Source of the DNA: Limnoperna fortunei
Lineage: Eukaryota; Mollusca; Bivalvia; Mytilida; Modiolidae
Reading direction: 5' to 3'
Assembly (NCBI GenBank): GCA_944474755.1
Contig: OX104114.1
Coordinates: 43,527,070-43,591,069 of the forward strand
DNA: 64,000 nt
Of the stretch, positions 21,601 to 31,059 are shown one piece after another (position 1 is the stretch's first letter; each line of letters opens with the position of its first letter). The notes under the pieces were generated by a model that worked only from the letters and a program-made list of their open reading frames with translations, searched no databases and was not told the origin of the DNA. Made by a program: the position numbers and the translations under genes.

Positions 21601-23784
21601 CAATCTTATTTGACAAGGATTGCCAGTTTTCCTACAGAAGGTCTGGGGTGTTCTCCGGGTACTCCTGCTTCCTACCCCAATAAAAACTGGATGCCATGAT
21701 ATAGCTGAAAAATTGCTGAAAGTACCATTTAACACCATTCAAACAACAACAAAATAAATCAATACAAACTGTTAAGAAAGTGGCATCCCAAATCAAGTCT
21801 CTTAATTGCACTTTTTTTCCTGTATTTTTCAACCCATCAATATCTTTCGTCACAATACAAGCTTTCTTTTCTCCAAAGACACAGTAAACATCATTGGTGG
21901 CTACAAATAAACAGAAATAAACACATGTATAGCAAAGCAAATATTTATATATTTACAAAAAAAAAAAATTGAAAAAAATGTCATAATTGTATAAACCAGT
22001 AAGAAAAATGTGTTACATAATATTAATGGAAAAAAACACATCTGTGCCATACACTAGCTCTTTGGTCTATAAAAGCTATTGGTCTAGTTTGAATAACTGC
22101 ACTACCCCCCCACCTCCCCCCCCCTTTTTTGTAAAGGAGCATGATTCGGCACTAAGGTCATCTACATGTACTTGTTATGAAATCTGATAAATATACCTCA
22201 CACCGTCACAAAAATAAACCCCATAAAGCTAGTGTTCAAATCCATATGTCTATGAGTTTGGCATTAATGTCCTAGCTTTGCAATGATCAATTCCTCTCAA
22301 GTCCAGAAGGATTCCACAAGGATTTACCAATCACCGCAAAGAACCAAACAACCACATCCTGCACATCTTCATACTTACTTCTCTTATACATTACACCAAT
22401 ATAATTTGCTTCCCTCTACGTTACACCTACATGTAATCATATCATTACCTGACCTAATGCCGTGTATCCTTGTACATGGTAGAACAGATATCCTCTGTAA
22501 ACACTGTGTACTATCTGCAGCATACAAATATAGATAGTCACCACAACCTGTAATAAAAAAAGTGTGGAATGTGAGCACGCTCACAAAGGGATACCCCTGC
22601 TTCACTTCAAGTCCAATTATCTCCCCTGAATAATATCCGACAGCAACGAAAATTCTTCATGCACATCTACATATGATGTACTTCCTTCAAGTAAAGTTTC
22701 ATCAAAATCTGTCAAACGGTTTAGGAGGAGTTGCGCTTACGAGGTCTCACACTGAATACTATATTTAAAAGTCTAAGTCCAATTATCTCCCCTGAATAAT
22801 ATCCGACAGCAACGAAAATTCTTCATGCACATCTACATATGATGTACTTCCTTCAAGTAAAGTTTCATCAAAATCTGTCAAACGGTTTAGGAGGAGTTGC
22901 GCTTACGAGGTCTCACACTGAATACTATATTTAAAAGTCTAAGTCCAATTATCTCCCCTGAATAATATCCGACAGCAACGAAAATTCTTCATGCACATCT
23001 ACATATGATGTACTTCCTTCAAGTAAAGTTTCATCAAAATCTGTTGAACGGTTTAGGAGAAGCACTTACAAGGGATGTTGGACAGATGGACAGACAGACG
23101 GATGGACAGACAGGGTGATCTATATACACCCCCAAACAAGTTTGCTGGGGGTATAAAAATTACCAAAACCAATAAAATTTATAATGGAGCAATAACGATT
23201 TAAACAAACCAACCAGTTCGATCAGGCTGCATGGATATTAGGACTAAAGTTTTCCCCATAATAAACTTGCACCAAATGTAGTCGATTGAAAACAAATGTC
23301 TAGTTCTAACATTCAATAATTTAATCAAGTAAAACAGTATCTGTTTAAAGACTATTTAAATGAAATTATCATATATGCAACACAATTTACTGATGAACTT
23401 TGCAAGAGCCATCAGAAAAAAGTTATGTTTGTATAAAAATTAACAAAACTTATTAAAAACATAAACTCGCTATGTCCGCAAAACATCAAGTTTACCTTCT
23501 ATATTTACATTTTTATGAGATGACATACTACTTTGTAAAAAAAATTTCACCAAAGATCAACTTACATTTAATTATAATATATGTAGGAAGATGCTGTATG
23601 GCAACCTAATCAACACTGATGAAACAGTTGTTAAATTTTAAAATAAAGTCTAAAAGTTATAAGTTAAAGTTAAAATAAACAAATTACCTGCAATTATGTT
23701 CTTGTTCACCACGATTAGAGCAGTTACTGGTCCAGTGTGGTATAAACATTTGATGTGTTCAGTCGGTTCAACCAGTTGGGACAT
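6561..23784 (-). CDS. WDR6: WDR6 homologue, WD40-repeat tRNA-methylation cofactor (15 exons, C-terminal half outside window)
   Basis: Fifteen exons on the minus strand join in phase to give 604 codons (1812 nt) starting MSQLVEPTEH. They match the N-terminal half of animal WDR6, usually about 1100 residues, in order: a start region, RIHGIR, DLIWDATFL, ALAHNTIVRWDS, a VIFSIRYN block with DDRSIRIW, GHTARVWDI, LCCVWNYNGDLIQKFKGH, VTGGGDTSIRFWKL, KVFSIHWL, CGDRDGTIHVYSW, TSGRDGHY and LQPDGDIYIYGF. Known family role: WDR6 (yeast Trm734/Rtt10) is a cytoplasmic beta-propeller protein that directs the FTSJ1/Trm7 methyltransferase to ribose 34 of target tRNAs. Every boundary has a GT donor and AG acceptor and all phases agree. 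The next downstream exon lies left of the window; the retrotransposon and hAT element sit in that intron. The gene is head to head with SKI2. A 5' UTR exon may exist, because TTTAG precedes the ATG. Confidence 0.93.
6800..7065 (+). mobile_element. tRNA-derived SINE copy in WDR6 intron 14
   Basis: The head GGCCAAGTGGTTAAGA, B-box-like GGTCCGAGTCTC, body and CAAACAAACAAA tail are all recognisable. It is moderately diverged from the youngest copies. Confidence 0.88.
7208..7366 (-). CDS. WDR6: WDR6 exon 14
   Basis: 159 nt, phase 0, between TTATTAG and AATAGG|gtatgg. It encodes SLDPVESFWKIHGKTGVTDI and on through YTSGRDGHYRTFKVENDQLI. HGK-GVT and the TSGRDG-Y strand match the family. Confidence 0.91.
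7367..8491. other. WDR6 intron 13
   Basis: 1.1 kb of AT-rich sequence. No repeat family or coding segment recognised. Confidence 0.6.
8492..8680 (-). CDS. WDR6: WDR6 exon 13
   Basis: 189 nt, phase 0, between TTTTCAG and GATCAT|gtaagt. It encodes HCYKIEVEGTDVPELSLIQK, then CKQRWVSAAALTADGKSL and CGDRDGTIHVYSW. The KQRW and CGDR-G motifs are WDR6-specific. Confidence 0.93.
8943..9061 (-). CDS. WDR6: WDR6 exon 12
   Basis: 119 nt between TTTTTAG and GATATA|gtatgt. It encodes TRQDMKFMWSDYDMYSGKVF and on through SIHWLSESLIVTTGPDGDI, a blade with the KVFSIHW strand. Confidence 0.88.
9661..10741 (+). mobile_element. TA-flanked inverted-repeat element nested in the Harbinger-like element
   Basis: Termini CCGTATTTGGCCGTGTATAA and its near-perfect inverse at the right end continue to TGCGCA, with TA on both outer sides (9659-9660, 10742-10743). 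About 1.08 kb without a transposase, consistent with a Tc1/mariner-superfamily or similar MITE. Inside, a segment near 10519-10585 is duplicated in tandem. Confidence 0.7.
10741..11070 (+). repeat. 163-bp tandem duplication
   Basis: AATCAGTATTTTAGTGTAGT starts at 10743 and again at 10906 with most of the following 160 bp repeated. Confidence 0.88.
11586..12082. other. Rest of WDR6 intron 11
   Basis: About 500 bp of unremarkable AT-rich sequence between the Harbinger-like element and exon 11. Confidence 0.5.
12083..12234 (-). CDS. WDR6: WDR6 exon 11
   Basis: 152 nt between AATTTTAG and AAACAG|gtaaaa. It encodes SLLIHSLTNGTSSVVFTDV and on through MCVSHLIVLGNIKGTVRLIC. The upstream acceptor is preferred over two nearer AGs because it restores the full spacing seen in WDR6 relatives. 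Confidence 0.8.
12235..12958. other. WDR6 intron 10
   Basis: 724 bp. I see nothing distinctive. Confidence 0.5.
12959..13020 (-). CDS. WDR6: WDR6 exon 10
   Basis: 62 nt, two bases carried out, between TCTGTAG and GAAGG|gtaagc. It encodes DFVRVVSFWRTDFVLGMTNE plus the start of a Gly codon completed by exon 11. Confidence 0.84.
13266..13373 (-). CDS. WDR6: WDR6 exon 9
   Basis: 108 nt, phase 0, between TATGTAG and AAAGAT|gtgagt. It encodes VTGGGDTSIRFWKLQGTENQ and on to PFPDKD. The GGGDTSIRFW strand is the WD signature of this blade. Confidence 0.88.
13634..14515 (+). repeat. 46-bp minisatellite, about 19 units, in WDR6 intron 8
   Basis: The unit begins GCATTGATCAAGCCAATAAC and ends ACTAAGACCAACGA. 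Units differ at a few positions (CGA/AGA, GCAT/GCAC, AAAGAC/AAAAAC), and the variants recur in interspersed order. Confidence 0.96.
14516..15525. other. WDR6 intron 8 downstream of the minisatellite
   Basis: AT-rich, no recognised element or exon. The 102-codon ORF at 14776-15084 has no recognisable features. Confidence 0.5.
15526..15573 (-). CDS. WDR6: WDR6 exon 8
   Basis: 48 nt, phase 0, between ATTTTAG and TTCTTT|gtaagt. It encodes GKSIWSLATDEQEKFF, matching the family segment after the GHQG motif. It is too short for ordinary ORF scanning. Confidence 0.84.
15574..16577. other. WDR6 intron 7
   Basis: Mostly AT-rich. Around 16210-16375 a short degenerate repeat based on CCAGGGCTAA and ATATTTGCCCTG recurs two or three times. 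Confidence 0.5.
16578..16640 (-). CDS. WDR6: WDR6 exon 7
   Basis: 63 nt, phase 0, between TTTTGCAG and CATAAG|gtacag. It encodes DSLCCVWNYNGDLIQKFKGH plus K, one WD strand pair ending in a GH dipeptide. Confidence 0.88.
16913..17148 (-). mobile_element. tRNA-derived SINE copy in WDR6 intron 6 (degenerate)
   Basis: The tail-to-head order GAATGGTGTTTAATGCCA, TTTTTCAGCTATATCA, GGCAATCATTGTCAATTAAG and TTAACCATTTGGCCACCTAG gives a minus-strand copy. The B box is damaged. Confidence 0.85.
17519..17758 (-). CDS. WDR6: WDR6 exon 6
   Basis: The longest exon found (240 nt, 80 codons, phase 0 at both ends), from a TTTCAG acceptor to a GGTGAG|gtatgt donor. It carries GVIFSIRYNNQ, SDDRSIRIWQL and GHTARVWDINLL, the strongest WDR6 signature in the window. 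Confidence 0.94.
17951..18034 (+). repeat. 42-bp tandem duplication
   Basis: CCAGTTTTCCTGGAATTAAT starts at 17951 and 17993, each followed by the same TTTCCCTGTACATGACAA. Confidence 0.92.
18459..18613 (-). CDS. WDR6: WDR6 exon 5
   Basis: Runs from an ACACTAG acceptor to a CATCAG|gtattt donor, 155 nt. It encodes YRYSARFITTNWEKM through VLLWSPL and TFKGHQ, a complete WD40 strand set ending in GHQ just before the VIFSI block. Confidence 0.88.
18736..18915 (-). mobile_element. Degenerate SINE copy in WDR6 intron 4
   Basis: Fragments of the minus-strand SINE remain (ATTTTTCAGACATATCAAGG, GGGGAAGGAAG, CAATTGTTGTCAGTTGTAA) in the right order, but the head is barely recognisable. Confidence 0.5.
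19066..20315 (+). mobile_element. Pearl-like element with 146-bp internal tandem repeats (copy A)
   Basis: The left end GTGTGGACACAGAAAGATG leads into TGTCTCGCCTG. The right end is a hairpin: TGTCTCGCCT pairs with AGGCGAGACA, and inside it CAGCGAC with GTCGC. Between them about seven 146-bp units run in tandem (the landmark AGGTCAAGGTCAGGTGACA recurs every 145-146 bp). The layout fits non-autonomous pearl/Helentron-type elements of bivalves; assignment is inference. Confidence 0.75.
20751..20862 (-). CDS. WDR6: WDR6 exon 4
   Basis: Runs from a TATTCCAG acceptor to an A|gtatac donor, 112 nt. It encodes NQEGRNNQVVFALAHNTIVR and on to ILDIVQCEEN. The donor is the only nearby GT that gives the phase required by exon 5, so the last two residues depend on that choice. 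Confidence 0.82.
21247..21330 (+). repeat. 41-bp tandem duplication
   Basis: ATGTTTTGCTACAGAAAACT and its following bases are repeated once with one substitution. Confidence 0.85.
21489..21755 (+). mobile_element. tRNA-derived SINE copy in WDR6 intron 3
   Basis: Well preserved: GGTGGCCGAGTGGTTAAGG A box, GCGGGTTTGAGTCTCAC B box, body, AAAAATTGCTGAAAGT tail and CAAACAACAAC end. It sits only about 15 bp from the exon 3 donor. Confidence 0.92.
21770..21900 (-). CDS. WDR6: WDR6 exon 3
   Basis: Runs from a TTTGTAG acceptor to an ACA|gtttgt donor, 131 nt. It encodes TNDVYCVFGEKKACIV through RDLIWDATFLT; the W-I-W-D-A-like motif is characteristic of WDR6. A SINE copy ends only about 15 bp beyond the donor. 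Confidence 0.87.
21903..22448. other. WDR6 intron 2
   Basis: About 550 bp with a C-rich run at 22103-22124. Nothing else recognised. Confidence 0.5.
22449..22547 (-). CDS. WDR6: WDR6 exon 2
   Basis: Runs from an ATTACAG acceptor to a TCAG|gtaatg donor, 99 nt with one base carried out. It encodes CGDYLYLYAADS through RIHGIRS, the family's first-blade strand ending in a conserved IHG motif. An AG|gtcagg alternative five bases earlier would break the phase with exon 3. Confidence 0.87.
22562..23158 (+). mobile_element. Second pearl-like element with three 166-bp repeats
   Basis: The left part contains the perfect hairpin GTGAGCACGCTCAC. Three units starting AAGTCCAATTATCTCCCCTG follow at 22609, 22775 and 22941. 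Next comes a GACAGACGGATGGACAGACA tetranucleotide region, and the right end is the hairpin ACCCCCA...TGGGGGT. The block-repeat-microsatellite-hairpin order is that of pearl elements. It lies in WDR6 intron 1. Confidence 0.75.
23159..23687. other. WDR6 intron 1 remainder
   Basis: AT-rich sequence between the pearl-like element and exon 1. Nothing recognised. Confidence 0.5.
23688..23784 (-). CDS. WDR6: WDR6 exon 1 (start codon)
   Basis: Begins at the ATG (23784-23782) and ends at a GCAG|gtaatt donor. It encodes MSQLVEPTEHIKCLYHTGPV and on to VVNKNIIA plus one base of the next Gly codon, which fits the WDR6 N-terminus. A TTTAG directly before the ATG could be an acceptor for an upstream non-coding exon. 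Confidence 0.88.
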
Positions 23785-24566
23785 CTAAACAAAATACATA
23801 AACATCACAACATTTATATAATAACATAGATTTGGCAGATAAACTAACAGGAAATAATAATGTCAAATAATCACTTCTATCCCAGAGTCGAATTGTGGTT
23901 CCCTTCTGTAGACGAAAATGATGATTTCAAATAAAATATGATATAACATAGGGAAGAAGTCAAGTAATAGTCATCAAAAGGACATTAAACTTGACTCGTC
24001 ACTCCGAACTGTATACTTGTTCCACAAAACGTTGGGATTCCAGTTAATAAAACTGACAAGGTTCTTGTCTCGTAGTATAATAAAGATGAAATTTATCATT
24101 TTAATGATGGCAGTATTTCTCAATGACACAGACTGGTTTCCAAACGAGTGAATACACACTACAAACTCATTGAGTTGTCATTTTATTCCATAAAATAATT
24201 ATCCTGACCCTAATTTAAAAGCTTCTGTCTTAATATAGTGGTAATTTTTCTATATCTCTTTATACATAAATAAAACTTATTTTTGACAGCTTTTTGATAT
24301 GTTCAATACCTATGGTAATAGTGTCTAATATAATACATATTAATTCACATGAAAGTTGTTTTAGTCGTATGCTTTTTATTTTATTTTTTAATTTGGATTA
24401 ACCTATTGGTATTTTTACTTACTAGATGCCTGCCTGCTTTTTATGCTTTCCTAACATAAATTATCTTAACCTGCTGCATTTTACTCACTATATGTCTGCT
24501 TGCTTAGCTACATGTACCTGTGCTGTTTGTATGTATTATGTTTTAACATTTATGTATGTACTTTAA
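23785..24566. promoter_or_regulatory. Region upstream of the WDR6 start codon
   Basis: The WDR6 5' UTR or promoter must lie here or further right. I cannot point to a specific TATA box or initiator, and the TTTAG at the ATG leaves open an upstream exon. Confidence 0.3.
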
Positions 24567-24575
24567 TATTGTGTC

Positions 24576-27007
24576 GGTGGTTGGTATTTCTGGTAGCTTG
24601 AACCCGAACCCAAGACAAAATCCCCGAGATAAAAATAGACTTGTATGATTTACACAGTTATTTGACAAAATTTTTAGAAAATATTTGAAAGATATAACAA
24701 GCTATGATATTGAGTTATTACGTTTCAGTCAAAACTTGACAAACCTTATATTTAATGAAATATTACATTTTTTGTCCCGTAGGTTGGTATTTCGGGTATG
24801 CCGAGGTGAAACGGGAGGTAACTTATGTGAATTTTATTTTTTGCTTAATGGACAAAGACCTAATAAAAATAATTCCTGGCTTATAATGTAAAAATCGAGC
24901 AAATACAAATAGTTTAATTAAGATAGATCTACTAACTATTAAAATAAATCTTAACAATTAAAACAAATAACTATTTAACACATCTGTGTATTTTTTGTAT
25001 TTTAGTAAATTATTCTTTATAGTTTAATGCTTATTTATGCAGGACAGAAAAAGAGAAGGGCAACTGTTGCTGATTAAAAACTCATTACAAATAGTTATAA
25101 TCTCCGATCCACACATGTCGCACCTTATTACATCATTGCAAACTTGGTAATGGGCAATATGCTTTGAAGTCTACTTCTGTAGGACATGTAGGAAGTGCTA
25201 TATCCACTAACTTCAATTTTGATGGTCTTTTCTGTTTTTTGTGGTTTTTTTTTGTTTGGAAACGGTGTACATATATAATTCTTTGTAACAAGTGTTAACG
25301 CATACTGTGAGTGTCAAAGATGAATCCACTATACAAAAAAAAAAAAACTTGGTGGCAAAAGCATTAGGGAATACTCCATAATTGACACCAATGTCTCGTT
25401 ATTGTACTTTGCTTCTGTGTGTGGTTTTCTCTTTTTTGAGGTTTTTGGTGAGTTTTGCGAGGCTGGCTTTAGGATTAACATGTAATGGCTGGTTTTAGAA
25501 AAATCTGATCTTACATGGCTATCAGGAAACAACGTTAAAGGGTTTATCAATATTGTAAAATTGAGTCTCTTAGTAAAGTTTTTAGTAACAGGGTTTTAAG
25601 CATTTAAGCCCAGTTGTGTTTACAAACTTTTAAAATATCTAAAATGCATTTTATAGTATAACTTAGTATAATCACAATAGAAGCCTTACTAACCTGAGGT
25701 TATGTACGACGTGACGTGCAAAATTTGACCCTTTTTAAAACATGACACTACAATGCTTTCCAAAACTCTTGGAGATAACCCTGACCTCAGATGGTATAAA
25801 TTTACGAATGTTGTAATTAATTGTCTAATGCTGAAGAATAAGGATATATGAATTTTATTATGAATGTCATTGGCACTGATAACCGGAACAATCCTTCCCC
25901 GAGGGTATCACCAGCCCAGTAGTCACAGTTCGGTGCTGATAGGAATATAATTGATTCTTTCCGATTCTTTCAGTGATATAGTCATTGTCTAAATTTACTG
26001 CTCTGAAATTTTTTTTATTTAAGGTTTTTTTTTTTCAAGGTGTAGATAGTACTAGCTGAATTTTGTATAACATTTTGGAATTTTGGGAACTAGAACAAAT
26101 TTAATTGTACCCGCACATTTTTTTTTGGCTTTTTTCGGAATCCAACTAATCACAAAATTAACATCAGATTATAACGACAATAAAATTCTACAACATCTTT
26201 ATCACTTGCATTGGAATTTTAATATTTTTGGGTCTGAGCGCCACTGATTAGACTAAAATTGACAGGCGTAGTAGATTCTATTAATCTTCGATGACATTTT
26301 ATATGTGAACTGTGACACATACAAACCAATATATTTGCCCAGCTACGAAAATCAATGCAGTATATGTAAACCTGCTAGCAGGTTTGTGACAAATACAAAT
26401 TGCAATCAGTACGGACATAGTGACAGGATGTTTTAAGGATACTTTGGCTTTGGTAGTTCTGAAAACGGATATTTAATCGATACTCGCAAACCTACAAAAT
26501 GTACCTACAATCAGATAGTATGAATGAACATAATAATTTTCATGGTGTTCCAAATAAAAAAAATCATAATAAATTACAAAATGTATGCATAAACATTGTT
26601 TTTATTTGCTCAACTTCACATATAATAAGAAAATCAGATATCCTGAAAATTTAATAAATACATGTATATAATAATATATATATAATAAAATAATAAAAAT
26701 AAAAAAAAATTGATTATTATTTATTATTATTAACTCTTTATGCGTTAAGTAAATAATCCACACAAGTTACCTCCCTTTACATCTCGGCATACCTGAAATA
26801 CCATCATACGGGACAAAAAATGCTTTATTTTAATAAATATAATGTGTCTGAAGTTTTGACTGAAACGTATTTCTTAAATATCAAAGGCTTATGATATCTT
26901 TCAAATATTTTGAGAAAATTCTGCCTAACAACCGCAAAAATCAGAAAAGTTTATTTCTGTCTCTTGGATTTTGTCTCAGGTTCGTACTATCCCAAATATC
27001 TACCACC
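24576..27007 (+). mobile_element. MULE-like DNA element with long inverted repeats and 9-bp duplication
   Basis: Left terminus GGTGGTTGGTATTT and right terminus its diverged inverse. Similarity extends about 260 bp inward on both sides (GTATGCCGAGGTGAAACGGG on the left, CTCGGCATACCTGAAATACC on the right). Outside lies TATTGTGTC on both sides (24567-24575, 27008-27016). A 9-bp duplication with long inverted repeats fits Mutator-like elements. No transposase ORF is visible, and a diverged mussel-type repeat lies inside. Confidence 0.75.
25860..26335 (+). repeat. Degenerate dispersed repeat (mussel-type)
   Basis: Contains CCCCGAGGGTATCACCAGCC, CAGTAGTCACAGTTCGGTG and, 300 bp later, GAGCGCCACTGATTAGAC. 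The ending recurs at 36590-36670. I recognise this as a common mussel repeat from memory; the family name is unknown to me. Confidence 0.55.
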
Positions 27008-27496
27008 TATTGTGTCTCTATTGTTGTCTATGTATTTATGTTGGTTTTAAAAGCTCTATAAAGCTTGTGTTTGTTTTTTGTTATGTACCAACTATAAATA
27101 AAGTATTTTGTCTTGTCTTTGTCCCAAGTCCCTGTGCTAAAAATGTCATGTTGTTTACCAGACAATTATGAGAAACCATTCCAAGAGGATGTTGGAGACT
27201 TCGTACCACTACAACTTCGTACCAAGTAGATTTCGTACCATTTTTGGAGACTTGTTAACACATGTCAAAATAATTTATAAATAACAACTTTTGTACATTA
27301 TTAGTTTATTATTTATTTACATATAAATAACAAATTTTGTTCAAAATAAACAAAAACAATGTTATTTATAGCAAAATTCATTACAAAATCAAAACTTAAA
27401 AATGATTACAGAATGTGTTTACATTGTTTTACATGTTATACATTATTTACAATGCAGGTTTTCAAACTATAGAAGTCAGTAAATTGTATTAGAAAT

Positions 27497-27654
27497 TTAA
27501 TCGTCAAAATAATCCACAGATGTTGTAACGGGACCCAATCCTGTTATGTGAATCACAGTTTTCAGCAGCTGGTTTGTGGTCATCAAGTCTTCTTCGTATG
27601 CTTCCCATGCCTTAAATAGAGCCTCATGAGTCTTCTTATACTGTTTCCAGTGTA
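27497..27654 (-). CDS. Candidate orphan terminal exon, unknown protein
   Basis: On the minus strand, a frame after an ACACAG acceptor reads HWKQYKKTHEALFKAWEAY, then LLKTVIHITGLGPVTT, and ends SVDYFDD and TAA. Composition is protein-like (K/E/W/Y rich, no low complexity) and AATAAA-type signals follow near 27305. An in-frame TAG lies just upstream, so this would be a last exon. I found no matching upstream exon and do not recognise the protein. It could instead be a retrocopy or transposon remnant. Confidence 0.3.
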
Positions 27655-27916
27655 CTGTGTTCTATCATGTCTATTGTGAACTATTTAATCCTTTGCTCTG
27701 ATTAATGTCAGAAGAAAAATTATACCACATTAACATCATTTATTAGTATTTCTTTAAAGCGATAATAATATTTTTGGCATTTCACTTGTTTATATTTAAC
27801 AATGGGATGTGTTATATTGAACACGTTTTCACATGCAGATGTTCATCACAGATAATATAAAGCTCATGTAGACGGCGGTGCATCAAAGGAAAATTTATCG
27901 GACTTCACGATGGATG

Positions 27917-27949
27917 TCGCGACAAAATAAATTTGCTGTTTTGTCGCGA
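27917..27949. repeat. Perfect 11-bp inverted repeat
   Basis: TCGCGACAAAA and TTTTGTCGCGA separated by 11 bp, in a locally GC-rich stretch. Confidence 0.7.
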
Positions 27950-28937
27950 AACACTAGAGATCGCGTAATCCCACACACTCATGGCTTAGCGTTACGGCAT
28001 AGAAAAAAGGGATTAGCTCTAGAATTTTGTCACTACCGTCACGAAAGAGGAAAATTTTTAATCCATGCTGCTTGCTGTGTACAGTGTTCACAATCAAATG
28101 TAGATCATATATAAACTGTCATAGTGAGTTATGGCAGATATACATATATATTCGATCAGTCTCACGTAATCCGGGTCCGTTTGTAAAATTTTTGGTATAA
28201 TTTTTTTTCAAGATGTTTTATATAATGGTGATAAATTAAATACAAAAGATATTTTTTCTCAAAAGGCTTACACCGAATGCAGATTATTTATATTAATTAT
28301 TACACTAATTATTTCTAAACTAATTGCTTTTATAAATTTCTCCATCCAAGCTAATAATTTTAAGTTTTTTTTTCAATGTTCATAAATGAGTTATTACACT
28401 AAACCTAATTCATGTCTTTCCATATGCGCGCCACCTACCGGTTACATGTTCGGTAACTCTTGTTTACATGTAAGACTGTAGTTGGTATACAAGCCACAAC
28501 ATAAATCTGTCACACTATACCTTCAATAAACAATTAATTGGCACCTAGGTAGGTGAAAACAACATTAAATAAAAAAGGGATATAAAAATATATATCAGAT
28601 ATTCAGACTTTGCAAACTTTTGTCAAATAAAAGTGTGTATTTAAAAACTCCTAATTTATAAGTATACACAAAAAGTGTTAATATATGAACTATGGTTAAT
28701 AAGCTGCTAATAAATTGTTAGTATAAATTACTTTCCCACTTTGTGCCCCAAGGAAATTAATTACCTGTTCATCGGATGCAAGATACTAAACCTGGCTGCC
28801 GCTTAGATAAAGGTGATTTTTATTGTGGTTTCAACAAATATACGTGCAATGTTAATGACATAAATGTATTACTTGTACATGTAATTACAAGTCCCTGATG
28901 TACAGAGGGAACAACGTGTTTTTTATAAAAAAAACAC

Positions 28938-29112
28938 TAACCCACCATGGAAGTTAATCCTTTTCTCTATCACCCACCATGGTATATCCACGCCTACTAT
29001 CGTGGCTAAGAATCTTCTCAGGTAATCTTGCCACGGTGGATGTATATGAGGGAGTTGTCTACCATGGCATGTCGCCACAGGGGTCCGGCCACGATATCTC
29101 CGCGGTGGTACA
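28938..29112. other. Cluster of CCACNRTGG dyads (intergenic)
   Basis: CCACCATGG occurs at 28943 and 28974, with CCACGGTGG, ACCATGG, GCCACGAT and CCGCGGTGG within 170 bp. A second cluster lies at 31060-31180. No coding potential seen. Confidence 0.5.
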
Positions 29113-31059
29113 TGACAACATAAACGTTGTCATTTAATTGATTGCGGGTTTAAACATTCGTTACCCGAATGAAAAGAGAACATTTTTAAACAGTGCTTAA
29201 GAATAATTTGTACATGCATTTTATTTGTTGATAATCAATAATGATTTAATGTGCCGGTAGACTTGAAGATCGAATATTTGTTCAACCGGATGCATGTGTT
29301 ATGCATTAAATATTACCTGAATAAGTTCGGTAAATTATCCGGATTTGAATTGTCACATTACGTTTTAGTGTATTACAACGTATAACGAATTGTCCTGAAG
29401 TTGTACGCGAACTCTCTTTAATCAATTATAAATCCTTTTCGACAGAAAACGGGCAGTTGAGCGGCGATCTTTTTCTTTATTTGGTATTTAAAACCCGAGT
29501 TGTTGTAACAAACGCGGACCAAAGTTTACATTACGTATCGTTATATAAAATTCGTTAACAGGATGGGATACAACAAATAAATTACTAAAATGAAGCCAAC
29601 ATGCAGCAAGAATAATAAATATGTGAAAAGTTTATAAACGAGAATGGCCACATAAAATATAGTTTAACTACGATATGGCACAGGCGCCTGTTTCACAAGG
29701 TTGAATGAAGTCTTACGTACGCACAATTCTAAATACACATTTACTTTGGACAATGGCGTTTTAAACTATAACAATTAATATAACAGGTTTATATAAAAAA
29801 AGTAGTGATGTGCTTCTGAGCTAAATATACAAAACTGACAATTTTTCAAATGGAATCAGACGTGTTATTTGTATAAAGTTCCCGTTAAAATTAACTCGCA
29901 GTTTCTGTGTTATTGCATGACATAGTATTTATTGGGATAAATATTCTCGAGATCAGACCCCTTTTAGACTTGCCTTAGTTCTCTAAATACAAATACTTAT
30001 TCTTAATATTTTGTTGTGGTACAATGATCAAACAATAAAATATGCATAGTTACTTACGTCTGTTATAACATTAACAAAACAAATCGGAATAAAATTATTT
30101 TTGAAGACGAAAGAACTGATTTGTCCACACTCATATCAATATAAAATAATTGCCCGAATTTACTCAACAGTATGTTACTTTGTTTTGTTTTGTTCTTTTT
30201 AGTTTTTTGTTGTTGTTGGGTTTTTTTTGCGCGCCGATACGAACGTCTGTTTGTGGACATAGGGTCTTGTCGTAACATAATAGAAATTATAAGGATGCTA
30301 CTAAAGTCTTTTCTACAACAAAAGTTGATGATGTGTCAGGCTTTTAACACTGAAATGACTATTATCGTATTGTATTTTTTTAACACACGTGGTTCAACAC
30401 CGAATACGAATCGAGTATAAAATCATTCATATCATTCATGGAACGATATATTCTGCGACATTTATATTAAGTAATAATTCCGAAAATTTGAAAAAATCAA
30501 AATGTGGCATTTTAAGTCGTATATTGATTTTGACGTTTTTAAAACGAATTTCTTTACAAGTCTCGCATTTATTGTGTATTTCTTTACAAGTCTCGTATTT
30601 ATTGTGTAATGTGCTATTTTCCTTACCGTTAAAAATGTGAAGCTGCGTGTTCACCTGTTAATTATAAAATTATTTAATACACAAGTTTATTGAAATGTTT
30701 GAGAGCACGTGCTTGATGAAATGATGACTGGACAATACTTAGATAATCGATCGATTTAAGGTGTGACACAATTTACATCCGGTAAAAGTTCAATCGGTTG
30801 GAACATTAATCAGAGGCGCTGACAGGGAAATTTTGACGATAGAATAGCAAAGATTTTGACAATTTTAAGGGCAATAATTGTCAATCAAATCAGTGACAAT
30901 AAACTTTAAGGTATTCTCGTATAATGAATAGATTAGCAAGAACGCAGATTAATTTTGTTGTCAAACAAACGTATTAAAACGGCACATTTTAACACAAATA
31001 TCTATATTAAATCGCAACATTTTAATTTTTTCACTGTGTAAGCATAAAAGGAAATTGCA
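29113..31059. other. Intergenic stretch
   Basis: AT-rich. The only structure seen is a short duplication, TTTCTTTACAAGTCTCG repeated at about 30549 and 30581. No exon of either gene recognised. Confidence 0.4.

Noticed and set aside
28778..28814. Possible small minus-strand exon between an AG and GTAATT, as a WDR6 5' UTR exon
   Set aside because: Splice-like ends alone are not enough. It would place an out-of-frame ATG upstream of the WDR6 start, and there is no transcript evidence.
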